Assembly: GCF_000716875.1 (NCBI RefSeq)
Contig: NZ_JNWQ01000034.1
Coordinates: 1 to 64,000, forward strand
From: Streptomyces novaecaesareae
Lineage (GTDB): Bacteria > Actinomycetota > Actinomycetes > Streptomycetales > Streptomycetaceae
Direction: 5' to 3'
Length of the DNA stretch: 64,000 nucleotides
In this document: positions 12,813-19,632 of the stretch, piece by piece
How positions within the stretch are numbered: the first letter of the stretch is position 1
Layout: every line of letters starts with the position of its first letter
Notes under the pieces: model-generated
What the model was told of the DNA's origin: nothing
The model's input: the letters and a program-made list of their open reading frames with translations, nothing else
The model's database searches: none
Made by a program: the position numbers and the translations under genes

Positions 12813-13451
12813 CTACTCCGGGAGGTGCGGTTCGGTGGGCTTGGCGGCCATGGCCTGCGACGAGCGTGACGCGAAGTCGCGGTCGCCGACCAGGACGGCG
12901 TCCACGCCGTCGCTGTCCGACAGGCGCACCTGCACGGCCTCGCGCAGCGAGGTGGGGAGGTTCTTGCCCACGTAGTCGGCGCGGATCGGCAGCTCGCGGT
13001 GGCCGCGGTCGACCAGGACGGCGAGCTGGACGGCGCGCGGCCGGCCGATGTCGTTCAGCGCGTCGAGCGCGGCGCGGATGGTGCGGCCGGAGAAGAGCAC
13101 GTCGTCGACCAGCACGACGAGCTTGCCGTCGATGCCGCCGGGCGGGATCTCGGTGTGCTCCAGGGCGCGGGCGGGCTTCAGCCGCAGGTCGTCCCGGTAC
13201 ATGGTGATGTCCAGGGTGCCCAGCGGGATCTCGCGCCCGGTGATCTGGGCCAGCCTGCCGTGCAGGCGGCGGGCGAGGTGGACGCCCCTGGTGTGGATGC
13301 CGAGCAGCACGACGTCCTCGGCGCCCTTGGCGCGCTCGACGATCTCGTGCGCTATCCGGGTGATGACCCGGGCGATGTCCGTGCCGTCCAGCACCTGGTG
13401 CGGCGGCCGGGGAGCCGGTTCCTGCAGCGTCGGTTCTTTGTCTGCGGTCAT
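12813..13451 (-). CDS. pyrR: Bifunctional pyr operon regulator / uracil phosphoribosyltransferase PyrR
   Basis: RNA-binding regulator that senses UMP/UTP against PRPP; some homologues also make UMP from uracil. The 212-residue protein has the PRTase PRPP loop [20 protein letters not shown] near 110-130, [17 protein letters not shown] near the N-terminus, and the basic groove region [20 protein letters not shown]. The C-terminus carries an extra tail rich in Ala, Pro and Glu. ATG start at 13449-13451 with AGGAGG 11 nt upstream. A PyrR-type binding hairpin lies 2 nt before that ribosome binding site, so the gene and the pyr series behind it are probably autoregulated. Confidence 0.96.
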   Translation of the reverse strand: MTADKEPTLQEPAPRPPHQVLDGTDIARVITRIAHEIVERAKGAEDVVLLGIHTRGVHLARRLHGRLAQITGREIPLGTLDITMYRDDLRLKPARALEHTEIPPGGIDGKLVVLVDDVLFSGRTIRAALDALNDIGRPRAVQLAVLVDRGHRELPIRADYVGKNLPTSLREAVQVRLSDSDGVDAVLVGDRDFASRSSQAMAAKPTEPHLPE

Positions 13452-13460
13452 GCCGAAGCG

Positions 13461-13488
13461 GACCTCCTTCCCCGCCTCACTGGACGGG
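13461..13488 (-). promoter_or_regulatory. PyrR-binding hairpin plus pyrR ribosome binding site
   Basis: On the sense strand the hairpin CCCGUCCAGUGAGGCGGG (13471-13488) has a CCCG/CGGG stem around UCCAGUGAGGC. This matches the known PyrR binding-loop consensus ARUCCNGNGAGGYU at every position except the closing A-U pair, which is replaced by C-G. It lies 2 nt upstream of AAGGAGG (13463-13469) of pyrR. No antiterminator or terminator hairpins are visible between it and the start, so repression of translation, as shown for mycobacterial PyrR, fits better than attenuation. Confidence 0.8.
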
Positions 13489-13540
13489 CCTTAAAGGATG
13501 TCTGGGATGGCCCCCGCCGGCTCGGCGTGGGCTTCGGGTC

Positions 13541-13546
13541 ATCCTA
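13541..13546 (-). promoter_or_regulatory. Candidate -10 box of the pyr operon
   Basis: TAGGAT on the minus strand (TANNNT), about 90 nt before the pyrR start, would give a leader of roughly 80 nt that includes the PyrR hairpin. No convincing -35 is visible 16-18 nt upstream. The 330-nt gap 13452-13781 contains only this, the PyrR element and the divergent bldD promoter region. Confidence 0.35.
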
Positions 13547-13650
13547 GCAGTGCCCCGGGCGGCAAACCGAAGTCCACCATTCCGCTTCCTCTGGTTAACA
13601 CCCCGGACGCGCCGACGATGCGGGCCATTCGCACGACTGCCCCATTCGGC

Positions 13651-13693
13651 TTGACGCAACTACCTTACTCTACGTAACCTCACAGTGAGTTAC
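13651..13693 (+). promoter_or_regulatory. Candidate bldD promoter with overlapping inverted repeat
   Basis: TTGACG at 13651-13656 and TAACCT at 13675-13680 are 18 nt apart, about 100 nt before bldD. The -10 is embedded in an imperfect palindrome at 13674-13693 (GTAACCTCACAGTGAGTTAC). Its centre contains TCAC and GTGA half sites and the CACAGTG core. BldD is known to repress its own gene through sites with AGTGA/TCAC halves, so this is a reasonable operator candidate, although it misses several positions of the published box. Confidence 0.45.
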
Positions 13694-13781
13694 GAGACGG
13701 ACGTCGAACCCACCGGTAACGGCGTCGGCAATCGCCCGTGACCCACCACTGAACGCGAAGCAATCTCGTCCGGGGAGATCA

Positions 13782-14285
13782 ATGTCCAGCGACTACGCGA
13801 AGCAACTCGGAGGCAAGCTCCGAGCGATCCGCACTCAGCAGGGTCTCTCCCTGCACGGTGTCGAGGAGAAGTCCCAGGGGCGCTGGAAGGCAGTCGTCGT
13901 CGGCTCGTACGAGCGCGGCGACCGTGCGGTCACCGTGCAGCGGCTGGCCGAGCTGGCCGAGTTCTACGGCGTCCCGGTGCAGGAGCTGCTGCCCGGCGGC
14001 ACCCCCGGCGGCGCGGCCGAGCCGCCGCCGCGCCTGGTCCTCGACCTGGAGAGACTGACCCAGGTCCCGTCCGAAAAGGCCGGCCCGCTGCAGCGCTACG
14101 CGGCGACCATCCAGAGCCAGCGCGGCGACTACAACGGCAAGGTGCTGTCGATCCGCCAGGACGACCTGCGCACCCTGGCCGTCATCTACGACCAGTCCCC
14201 GTCGATCCTCACCGAGCAGCTGATCTCCTGGGGCGTGCTGAACCCCGACGCGCGCCGTGCGGTGCGCGAGGAGGATGCGAGCTGA
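13782..14285 (+). CDS. bldD: Developmental master regulator BldD (c-di-GMP-responsive)
   Basis: Represses sporulation genes during vegetative growth; its dimer forms around tetrameric c-di-GMP. The 167-residue protein has an N-terminal Xre-type HTH (about 1-72: KLRAIRTQQGLSLHGVEEKS, then SYERGDRAVTVQRLAELAEF). A Pro/Gly linker follows, then the C-terminal domain with the exact RXD-X8-RXXD signature: R114-G-D116 and R125-Q-D-D128. ATG start at 13782. It is divergent from pyrR and followed by a convergent hairpin. It is the strongest single marker of a developing streptomycete here. Confidence 0.98.
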   Translation: MSSDYAKQLGGKLRAIRTQQGLSLHGVEEKSQGRWKAVVVGSYERGDRAVTVQRLAELAEFYGVPVQELLPGGTPGGAAEPPPRLVLDLERLTQVPSEKAGPLQRYAATIQSQRGDYNGKVLSIRQDDLRTLAVIYDQSPSILTEQLISWGVLNPDARRAVREEDAS

Positions 14286-14371
14286 GGCTCACCGCACCGG
14301 CTCCCGCCAGCGGATCCTTGGCAGTTCCCGGCACTCCCTCTACCTACCTGTGCCGGCAAGCAGAAACGTCA

Positions 14372-14403
14372 CGGCGCGGCACCCCGATCCGGGGGCCGCG
14401 CCG
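14372..14403. terminator. Convergent terminator between bldD and the 305-aa gene
   Basis: A 9-bp outer stem (cggcgcggc/gccgcgccg) plus an inner cccc/gggg stem gives a strong GC-rich hairpin between two convergent genes, 87 nt after the bldD stop and 30 nt from the opposite stop. Confidence 0.65.
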
Positions 14404-14432
14404 CGGCGTGTGCTGGTATCGGCTCCTCGGCC

Positions 14433-15350
14433 TCAGCAGACCGTGCCCAGGCTGTAGCCGGGCTGGGCCGCCACCCCGTCCAGCCGGACCGGCCGGTCCG
14501 CCGCCGCCCAGTCCTGGCCGCCGCTCGACCAGGCCCAGGAGGCCGGCAGGTACTCCCCGCAGGAGGCGGCCGAGCCCTGCGAACCGTGCAGCACCGCCAC
14601 GCCCGGCAGCTCCAGCGCCAGCCCGGTGCACAGCACGGCGCAGACCAGCTCCAGGTCCTCGTCGTTGATCCGCACCACGCCGTCCTCCCACTGGAGCACC
14701 CGCGCCGCCGCGGTCAGCCGCCCGCCGGGGGCGTCCACCCGCAGGCGCAGCTCGTACACGCCGGCGCCCGCGCCGACCAGCATCCGGCGGAACACCTCTC
14801 CCCCGCGCTGGTAGGCGGCGCGCACCCAGCGGGCGTGCTCCTCGTCCTGCTCGTCCGCGCCCCCGTACAGGCCACCGTCGAGCAGCAGGTCGACGTGGCA
14901 GAGCGTCAGCCCGTTCTCCCGGGCCCGGACCAGGCGGGGCACGAAGTCCCCGGCCAGCTCCTCGCCCTGATAGGCGAGCAGCTGGGCCTGCAGCGGCGGG
15001 TTGACCAGGTAGCGGTCACGGGCGGCGGGCTCGGCCGGGTCCAGCCCGTGCAGCACGCAGAACTCCTCGAAGTCCTGCGGGTGGAACATCCGGGCCCGGA
15101 CGGTGTCGAACCGCTCCAGCGCGTCGGCCAGCAGCTCGGCGGTGTCGGCCAGGTAGCGCTCGTGGTCGGGGGCGTCGGAGACCCCCCAGGCGCGGGCCCG
15201 GGCGAAGTCCGCCGCGCTGGCCAGCACCCCGATGACGAACGCCTGCTCGGCGCCCTCGGCCCCCTGCGGCCGGTGCGACGCCCGGACCGCGGGCCGGGAG
15301 CCGCCGGCGGTGCAGTCGGAGTTACGGCGGGAGCGGCCATTTCGAGTCAT
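14433..15350 (-). CDS. Hypothetical protein (305 aa), streptomycete-type
   Basis: I do not recognise this protein. It starts at ATG 15348-15350, with AGGAG 6 nt upstream. The first 40 residues are basic and Ser/Arg-rich, followed by helical, acidic segments (LADTAELLADALERFDTVRA, EDFEEFCVLHGLDPAEP-like text) and a C-terminal half with a beta-strand pattern (YELRLRVDAPGGRLTAAARV). No signal peptide or membrane helix is apparent. Two Cys occur late (CAVLC near 250). It lies between bldD and a thioesterase gene and has a plausible promoter of its own. It appears as an insertion in the otherwise conserved bldD-nusB interval. Confidence 0.75.
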   Translation of the reverse strand: MTRNGRSRRNSDCTAGGSRPAVRASHRPQGAEGAEQAFVIGVLASAADFARARAWGVSDAPDHERYLADTAELLADALERFDTVRARMFHPQDFEEFCVLHGLDPAEPAARDRYLVNPPLQAQLLAYQGEELAGDFVPRLVRARENGLTLCHVDLLLDGGLYGGADEQDEEHARWVRAAYQRGGEVFRRMLVGAGAGVYELRLRVDAPGGRLTAAARVLQWEDGVVRINDEDLELVCAVLCTGLALELPGVAVLHGSQGSAASCGEYLPASWAWSSGGQDWAAADRPVRLDGVAAQPGYSLGTVC

Positions 15351-15451
15351 CGGTGGCTCCTGGCATCGGCGGGTGACGGTCTGCGGCGGGCTCGCCGCTG
15401 ACCGTCTTCCTCCCCAACCGCGCGCGCCGCACACGTACGGCGTGTCACAGG

Positions 15452-15480
15452 AATGTAACCACCGGTAATAGCACCGATAA
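15452..15480 (-). promoter_or_regulatory. Candidate promoter of the 305-aa gene
   Basis: On the minus strand TTATCG (15475-15480) and TACATT (15452-15457) are exactly 17 nt apart, about 100 nt before the ATG at 15350. The A/T-richer composition stands out locally. Confidence 0.45.
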
Positions 15481-15509
15481 CGGAGCCGGGACAGCCCTCG
15501 GGGCACGCG

Positions 15510-16331
15510 CTACCGCGGCACCCGGGCCAGCTGGCGGGACTGCGCGACCAGGCGGCCGGACTCGTCCCAGACCTCGGCGTCCTCCTCGAAGTACCCACCG
15601 GCCAGGTTGCGGGTCGCGTGGGTGACGCGCAGCCAGCCCGGGACGGGCTTGGCGCGCAGGTGGACGGTCAGCTCGACGGTCGGGGCCCAGCCCGGCATGC
15701 CCAGGTCGAAGGTGACCGGCGGCAGCGCGTCGGCGACCAGCAGGAGCAGCAGCGGGTCGGGGTCGCGGCCGTCGGCGAGCCGGAACCAGCCCTGGATCCG
15801 CCCGTTGCCGGACGGCTGTCCGAGTGCCCAGCCGACGGTGGCCGGGTCCAGCCGCAGGTCGAAGCGCTCCAGCAGGGCGGCCTGGGCGATCAGCTCCTTG
15901 GGCGCGTGCTCCACGCCGATGCACTGGTCCGGCGGGGGCAGCTGCGGCGGCTGCGCGCTGGTGCGCACCTCGCCGTCGGCGGTGGAGAGGTCGCCGTGGC
16001 TGGCCACCACGCGCAGTCGCTCGACGCCGTCCTGGCTGAGCGAGGCGGTGCCGGTGGAGAGCCCCCGCCCGCTGCGCAGTACCTCGGTGCGGATGGTGGC
16101 CGGGCCGGGGGTGGAGGCGGACAGGTAGTAACCACTGATCGACACCGGGTCGGGGTGGGTGCCGTGTTCCAGCGACAGCGCGTGTCCGGCCACGGCGAGC
16201 AGCAGCCCGCCGTTGACCCCGCCGCCGATCTGCCAGCCGGCGCCGAGCTCGGCCTCGTAGCGACCGGGCTCCTCGGGGTGTCTGGTCAGGGCGATGCCCT
16301 GGTCGAACTCGCTGCGGATCGCGGTGGTCAT
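15510..16331 (-). CDS. Double-hotdog acyl-CoA thioesterase family protein
   Basis: Predicted cytoplasmic thioesterase of the TesB-like/4HBT_3 group, which hydrolyses acyl-CoA. The 273 residues fit two hotdog repeats: the first contains GAGWQIGGGVNGGLLLAVAGHAL with a central helix, the second AKPVPGWLRVTHATRNLAGGYFEEDAEVWDE-like strands typical of the C-terminal repeat (W-x-R-V-x-H, then E-x-W-D-x-x-G-R-L-V-A-Q-S-R-Q). Substrate unknown. ATG start at 16329-16331. It lies upstream of the 305-aa gene on the same strand, separated by 159 nt. Confidence 0.8.
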   Translation of the reverse strand: MTTAIRSEFDQGIALTRHPEEPGRYEAELGAGWQIGGGVNGGLLLAVAGHALSLEHGTHPDPVSISGYYLSASTPGPATIRTEVLRSGRGLSTGTASLSQDGVERLRVVASHGDLSTADGEVRTSAQPPQLPPPDQCIGVEHAPKELIAQAALLERFDLRLDPATVGWALGQPSGNGRIQGWFRLADGRDPDPLLLLLVADALPPVTFDLGMPGWAPTVELTVHLRAKPVPGWLRVTHATRNLAGGYFEEDAEVWDESGRLVAQSRQLARVPR

Positions 16332-16435
16332 GTTGGGGGGACCTGCCCTTCACGCCTGGTTCCGGACGTCAAGTTACTGACGAGTAGGGCCCACCTTAGC
16401 CCGAGCGGGTGAAACGCGCGACGCCCGGGAACGCC

Positions 16436-16476
16436 GGACGGCCGCCGGCCCCGAAACCCGGGTCCGACGGCCGTCC
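16436..16476 (-). terminator. Hairpin downstream of nusB
   Basis: The inverted repeat ggacggccg/cggccgtcc spans 16436-16444 and 16468-16476, with an inner GC-rich region, 18 nt past the nusB stop. It probably ends the efp-nusB unit before the divergently placed upstream region of the thioesterase gene. Confidence 0.6.
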
Positions 16477-16494
16477 GAAGGGCAGCATGACCGG

Positions 16495-16932
16495 CTACCG
16501 GCGGATGCTCGGCTTCAGCTCCTGGAAGCGGGCGAGCATGCCGTTCACGAAGGCCGGGGAGTCGTCCGTGGAGAACTCCTTGGCGATCTCGACGGCCTCG
16601 TCCAGGACGACCGCGTCCGGGACGCCGTCCTCCCAGATCAGCTCGTACGCGCCGAGCCGCAGGACGTTGCGGTCCACGATCGGCATGCGGTCGAGGGTCC
16701 AGCCCACCGCGTACTGCGAGATCAGGTCGTCGATGCGACGGGCGTGCTGGACGTACCCCTCGATCAGCTCCATGGTGTATTCGGCCACCTGGGGGGTGCC
16801 CTCGTCGGGCTTGGGCTCGCGAGCGCGGGCCACCCAGTCGGCGAGGACCTGCTGCGGATCGACCCCGCGGTGGTCGGCCTCGAAGAGGATCTGGAAGGCC
16901 CGGGTACGGGCCTTGCTGCGTGCGGCCGACAC
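16495..16932 (-). CDS. nusB: Transcription antitermination factor NusB
   Basis: RNA-binding factor that works with NusE (S10) in antitermination of rRNA operons. The 145-residue all-helical protein begins SAARSKARTRAFQILFEADH and contains GWTLDRMPIVDRNVLRLGAYEL, then VVLDEAVEIAKEFSTDDSPA and FVNGMLA, all family hallmarks. GTG start at 16930-16932, 4 nt after the efp stop, so it is coupled to efp. Confidence 0.96.
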   Translation of the reverse strand: MSAARSKARTRAFQILFEADHRGVDPQQVLADWVARAREPKPDEGTPQVAEYTMELIEGYVQHARRIDDLISQYAVGWTLDRMPIVDRNVLRLGAYELIWEDGVPDAVVLDEAVEIAKEFSTDDSPAFVNGMLARFQELKPSIRR

Positions 16933-16936
16933 GGAC

Positions 16937-17500
16937 TTACTTCACCCGGCCGAGGTAGCTGCCGTCGCGGGTGTCGACCTTGACCTTCTCACCGGTGGTG
17001 ACGAAGAGCGGCACCTGGATCTCGGCGCCGGTCTCCAGGGTGGCCGGCTTGGTGCCACCGGTCGAGCGGTCGCCCTGGACGCCCGGCTCGGTCTCGGCGA
17101 TGGTCAGCTCGACCGCGGCCGGGAGCTCGATGTACAGCACCGAGCCCTCGTTCTGCGCGACGGTGGCCTCGAAGCCCTCGAGCAGGTACTTGGCGGCGTC
17201 GCCCACGACGACCGGCTCGATGGTCAGCTGGTCGTAGGTGGTCATGTCCATGAACACGAAGTTCTCGCCGTCCTTGTACGAGAACTGCATGGTGCGCTTG
17301 TCGACGTTGGCGGTCTCGACCTTGGTGCCGGCGTTGAAGGTCTTGTCGACGACCTTGCCGGTCAGGACCTCCTTGAGCTTCGTGCGCACGAAGGCCGGGC
17401 CCTTGCCGGGCTTGACGTGCTGGAACTCGACGACGGACCAGAGCTTGCCGCCCTCCAGCTTGAGGACCATGCCGTTCTTGAGATCGTTCGTGGAAGCCAC
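16937..17500 (-). CDS. efp: Translation elongation factor P
   Basis: Relieves ribosome stalling at polyproline stretches. The 187-residue protein has three beta-barrel domains. The tip loop of domain I is [17 protein letters not shown], in which the loop Lys would be the position modified in other bacteria. It ends with [15 protein letters not shown] start at 17498-17500. Several polyproline proteins are encoded in this window, for example the kinase at 26161-27159, so EF-P is functionally relevant locally. Confidence 0.97.
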   Translation of the reverse strand: MASTNDLKNGMVLKLEGGKLWSVVEFQHVKPGKGPAFVRTKLKEVLTGKVVDKTFNAGTKVETANVDKRTMQFSYKDGENFVFMDMTTYDQLTIEPVVVGDAAKYLLEGFEATVAQNEGSVLYIELPAAVELTIAETEPGVQGDRSTGGTKPATLETGAEIQVPLFVTTGEKVKVDTRDGSYLGRVK

Positions 17501-17580
17501 GGGCGCACTAACTCCTGGATATAGCTGTCAAGGAACCAAGGGGTTGCGTCCTGCCACCGGCGGCCGTCGCAAGGCCGCGG

Positions 17581-18687
17581 TCACAGGGCGAGGAGCTCCT
17601 TGGTGGTGATGGTGAGCAGCTCGGGCCCGCCCTCCTCGAGGGGGCGCACGACGAGCGTGTCCTCGATCCGGACACCGCCCTTGCCCGGGAGGTGTACCCC
17701 TGGGCCGACGGTGACCGGCACGCGGCTGTCCAGTTTACCCATGTCCGACGGACCGAGGCGCGGGGCCTCCCGGATCTCCAGCCCGATGCCGTGGCCCACC
17801 GGGTGCGGCGAGGCCTCCGTATGGCCCGCCGCCTCCAGGACCTGGCGGGCGGCCCGGTCGGGTACGCACTGCTCCACGCCCGGTCCGAGCGCCTCCCGGC
17901 CGGCCCGCTGCGCTCGGAAGACCAGCCGGTGCAGCTCCACCTGCCAGGGCGCGGGGGCGGCCCCGATCACGAAGGTCCGGGCGGTGGAGACGCCGTAACC
18001 GCGGTACTGGGCGCCCATCACCACGGTCAGGAAGTCGCCCTCCTCCACCCGGCGGTCGGTCGGCTGGTGGGCGGCCTGGCCGGAGTGGCTGCCGGTGCCG
18101 ACCGAGACCGGGAAGGAGGCCCGGTCGGCACCGTGGTCGATCATCCGGCGCTCCAGCTCCATCGCCAGGTGCCGCTCGGTGCGGCCGACCAGGATCGACT
18201 CCAGCAGCTCGCCGAGCGCCTGGTCGGCGATCTCGGCGGCGATCCGCAGGTCGGCGATCTCGTGCTCGTCCTTGACCACCCGCAGCCGCTCCACCACCTG
18301 CCCCAGGTCGGCCAGCCGGGCCCGCTCGGCCAGACCCGCGACCGCCCGGTGCCGGCTGACGGTCAGGTCGTGCTCCTCCACCGCGAGACCCGCCACCCCG
18401 AAGCTCGCGGCGGCGGCGGCCGCGGCCAGCGCGGTGTCCGTCCCGGCCGCCACCGGCAGCTGCGTCACGTCCGGGGCGATCAGGTGCTCCCCGGAGTCGT
18501 CCGGCGGCAGGTCGTCCGGAACCGCGAGCAGCGCGCGCTCCCTGGTCAGCAGCAGGGTCGCCCCGCAGGGGGCGCAGCCCGTCAGATACCGCACGTTCGC
18601 CGCCCGGGTGATCAGCGCCGCATCGGCCCCGGCCGCACTGCAGTGCTCCCTCACCCGCTCCCGCCGACCCGCGTACGCATCCGCCAT
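17581..18687 (-). CDS. M24 (Xaa-Pro peptidase) family protein, probably catalytically dead
   Basis: Fold: creatinase-like N-terminal domain (about 1-130) and pita-bread C-terminal domain (about 140-368) of aminopeptidase P/prolidase. The dinuclear metal site is degraded. The first Asp (in GDxxxxD) is Val223, the second (GYxxD) is Ser234, the HE pair after GHGIGLEI is Arg306-Glu, and the TVEPG glutamate is Gly328. Only His299 and Glu342 (VRIED) remain, with the upstream His207. The scaffold is otherwise well conserved and the reading frame intact over 368 residues, so this looks like a maintained pseudoenzyme rather than a decaying gene. It sits next to efp. ATG start 18685-18687. Confidence 0.85.
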   Translation of the reverse strand: MADAYAGRRERVREHCSAAGADAALITRAANVRYLTGCAPCGATLLLTRERALLAVPDDLPPDDSGEHLIAPDVTQLPVAAGTDTALAAAAAAASFGVAGLAVEEHDLTVSRHRAVAGLAERARLADLGQVVERLRVVKDEHEIADLRIAAEIADQALGELLESILVGRTERHLAMELERRMIDHGADRASFPVSVGTGSHSGQAAHQPTDRRVEEGDFLTVVMGAQYRGYGVSTARTFVIGAAPAPWQVELHRLVFRAQRAGREALGPGVEQCVPDRAARQVLEAAGHTEASPHPVGHGIGLEIREAPRLGPSDMGKLDSRVPVTVGPGVHLPGKGGVRIEDTLVVRPLEEGGPELLTITTKELLAL

Positions 18688-18803
18688 GCGTCGAGCCTAC
18701 GAACCCCCACCCCAAAGCGCCCGCCGAGCACCCCCGACAGAACCCCCGGGTGCTTCTCCCCGCACCCGTCCGCGCCCCCGCACCACCGCCGCGGGGCCAT
18801 CCC

Positions 18804-18953
18804 TCACACCTCCCGCGGGTCGATCAGCCCGCGCCGGTAGGCCGGGACGAGGTTCTGCGGGACGAGCAGCTCCCGGCCGTCCAGCGTGATCGGGACCAGC
18901 TTCGGCGGCGTCGCCTTCCACTGGGCCCGGCGGTGCCGGCAGTGCGCGGACAT
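18804..18953 (-). CDS. Short bL32-like ribosomal protein, cysteine-motif-free form
   Basis: A 49-residue protein, [20 protein letters not shown] at its N-terminus. [10 protein letters not shown] is the diagnostic segment of bL32, and the C-terminal half ([20 protein letters not shown]) replaces the zinc CxxC...CxxC region of ordinary bL32, as in zinc-independent paralogues. Compared with standard bL32 it lacks most of the N-terminal PKRKxSRSxT tail. AGGGAG lies 5 nt before the ATG at 18951-18953. It is divergent from a zinc-independent bL33 gene across a candidate Zur site. Identification rests on the short motif, so it is moderately sure. Confidence 0.65.
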   Translation of the reverse strand: MSAHCRHRRAQWKATPPKLVPITLDGRELLVPQNLVPAYRRGLIDPREV

Positions 18954-19003
18954 GGGTGCTCCCTGGCGTCCGGGAATGGGCAGGACCGGGCTCACGTTAC
19001 ACC

Positions 19004-19030
19004 ACATGAAAATGACATCCATTTCGGTGT
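19004..19030. promoter_or_regulatory. Candidate Zur operator
   Basis: An imperfect palindrome ACATGAAAATG-ACATC-CATTTCGGTGT (27 nt) keeps ACA/TGT ends and the AAATG/CATTT halves. TGAAAATG matches the conserved half of actinobacterial Zur boxes. It lies between the divergent bL32-like and bL33 genes, where a zinc-responsive repressor should act. It is the most A/T-rich stretch for kilobases around. Confidence 0.7.
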
Positions 19031-19048
19031 ACGGTCTCGACCCAGCAC

Positions 19049-19081
19049 CCCCAGACCGCCCCCAGACCGCCCCCAGACCGC
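19049..19081 (+). repeat. Three-copy 11-bp tandem repeat in the bL33 leader
   Basis: Three exact copies of ccccagaccgc fill the space between the candidate Zur site and the ribosome binding site (CAGGAGG) of the bL33 gene. Confidence 0.8.
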
Positions 19082-19095
19082 CAGGAGGACGCCCC

Positions 19096-19260
19096 ATGGC
19101 CCGCAGCGAACTGCGCCCCGTCATCAAGCTCCGCTCCACCGCCGGCACCGGGTTCACGTACGTGACCCGCAAGAACCGCCGCAACGACCCGGACCGGATG
19201 GTCCTGCGCAAGTACGACCCGGCCGCGGGCCGGCACGTCGACTTCCGCGAGGAGCGCTGA
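19096..19260 (+). CDS. rpmG: Ribosomal protein bL33, zinc-independent form
   Basis: Large-subunit ribosomal protein of 54 residues, beginning [20 protein letters not shown] and continuing [14 protein letters not shown]. It has no cysteines, so it is the C-minus paralogue that can replace the zinc-binding bL33 when zinc is scarce. ATG at 19096 with AGGAGG 7 nt upstream. It is followed by the type B bL31 gene and preceded by a candidate Zur operator, the usual streptomycete arrangement for a zinc-sparing set. Confidence 0.93.
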   Translation: MARSELRPVIKLRSTAGTGFTYVTRKNRRNDPDRMVLRKYDPAAGRHVDFREER

Positions 19261-19321
19261 GCCGCCGAGCCGCCGCGCCGCTGAGCACCACCCCCGTAGC
19301 AGCCCTGAGAGGAGCCCGTCC

Positions 19322-19570
19322 ATGAAGCCCGGCATCCACCCCGCCTACCGCCCGGTCGTCTTCCGCGACAAGGTCGGCGGCCTCGCCTTCCTGACCAGGT
19401 CGACGGTCACCAGCGACCGCACCGTCGACTGGGAGGACGGCAACACCTACCCGGTGATCGACGTCGAGATCTCCTCGGCGAGCCACCCCTTCTACACCGG
19501 CCAGTCCCGGGTGCTCGACACCGCCGGACGGGTCGAGCAGTTCCGCCGGCGCTACGGCGACCGGTTCTGA
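19322..19570 (+). CDS. rpmE2: Ribosomal protein bL31, type B (zinc-independent)
   Basis: An 82-residue protein, [20 protein letters not shown] at the N-terminus, with [19 protein letters not shown] and [16 protein letters not shown], then [11 protein letters not shown]. It lacks the CxxC pair of type A bL31. AGGAG precedes the ATG. It lies 61 nt after the bL33 gene and ends before a perfect bidirectional terminator. Expression should rise under zinc limitation if the Zur site upstream of bL33 controls both genes. Confidence 0.95.
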   Translation: MKPGIHPAYRPVVFRDKVGGLAFLTRSTVTSDRTVDWEDGNTYPVIDVEISSASHPFYTGQSRVLDTAGRVEQFRRRYGDRF

Positions 19571-19576
19571 AAAACC

Positions 19577-19613
19577 CGAACGGCGCCTCCCCACCCCGGG
19601 GAGGCGCCGTTCG
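19577..19613. terminator. Bidirectional terminator
   Basis: A 16-bp perfect stem with a 5-nt loop (acccc), flanked by an AAAA run on the left, lies 6 nt after the type B bL31 stop and 19 nt from the stop of the convergent permease gene. It can serve both. Confidence 0.85.
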
Positions 19614-19632
19614 GCACGCGTACCGCTTTCGC

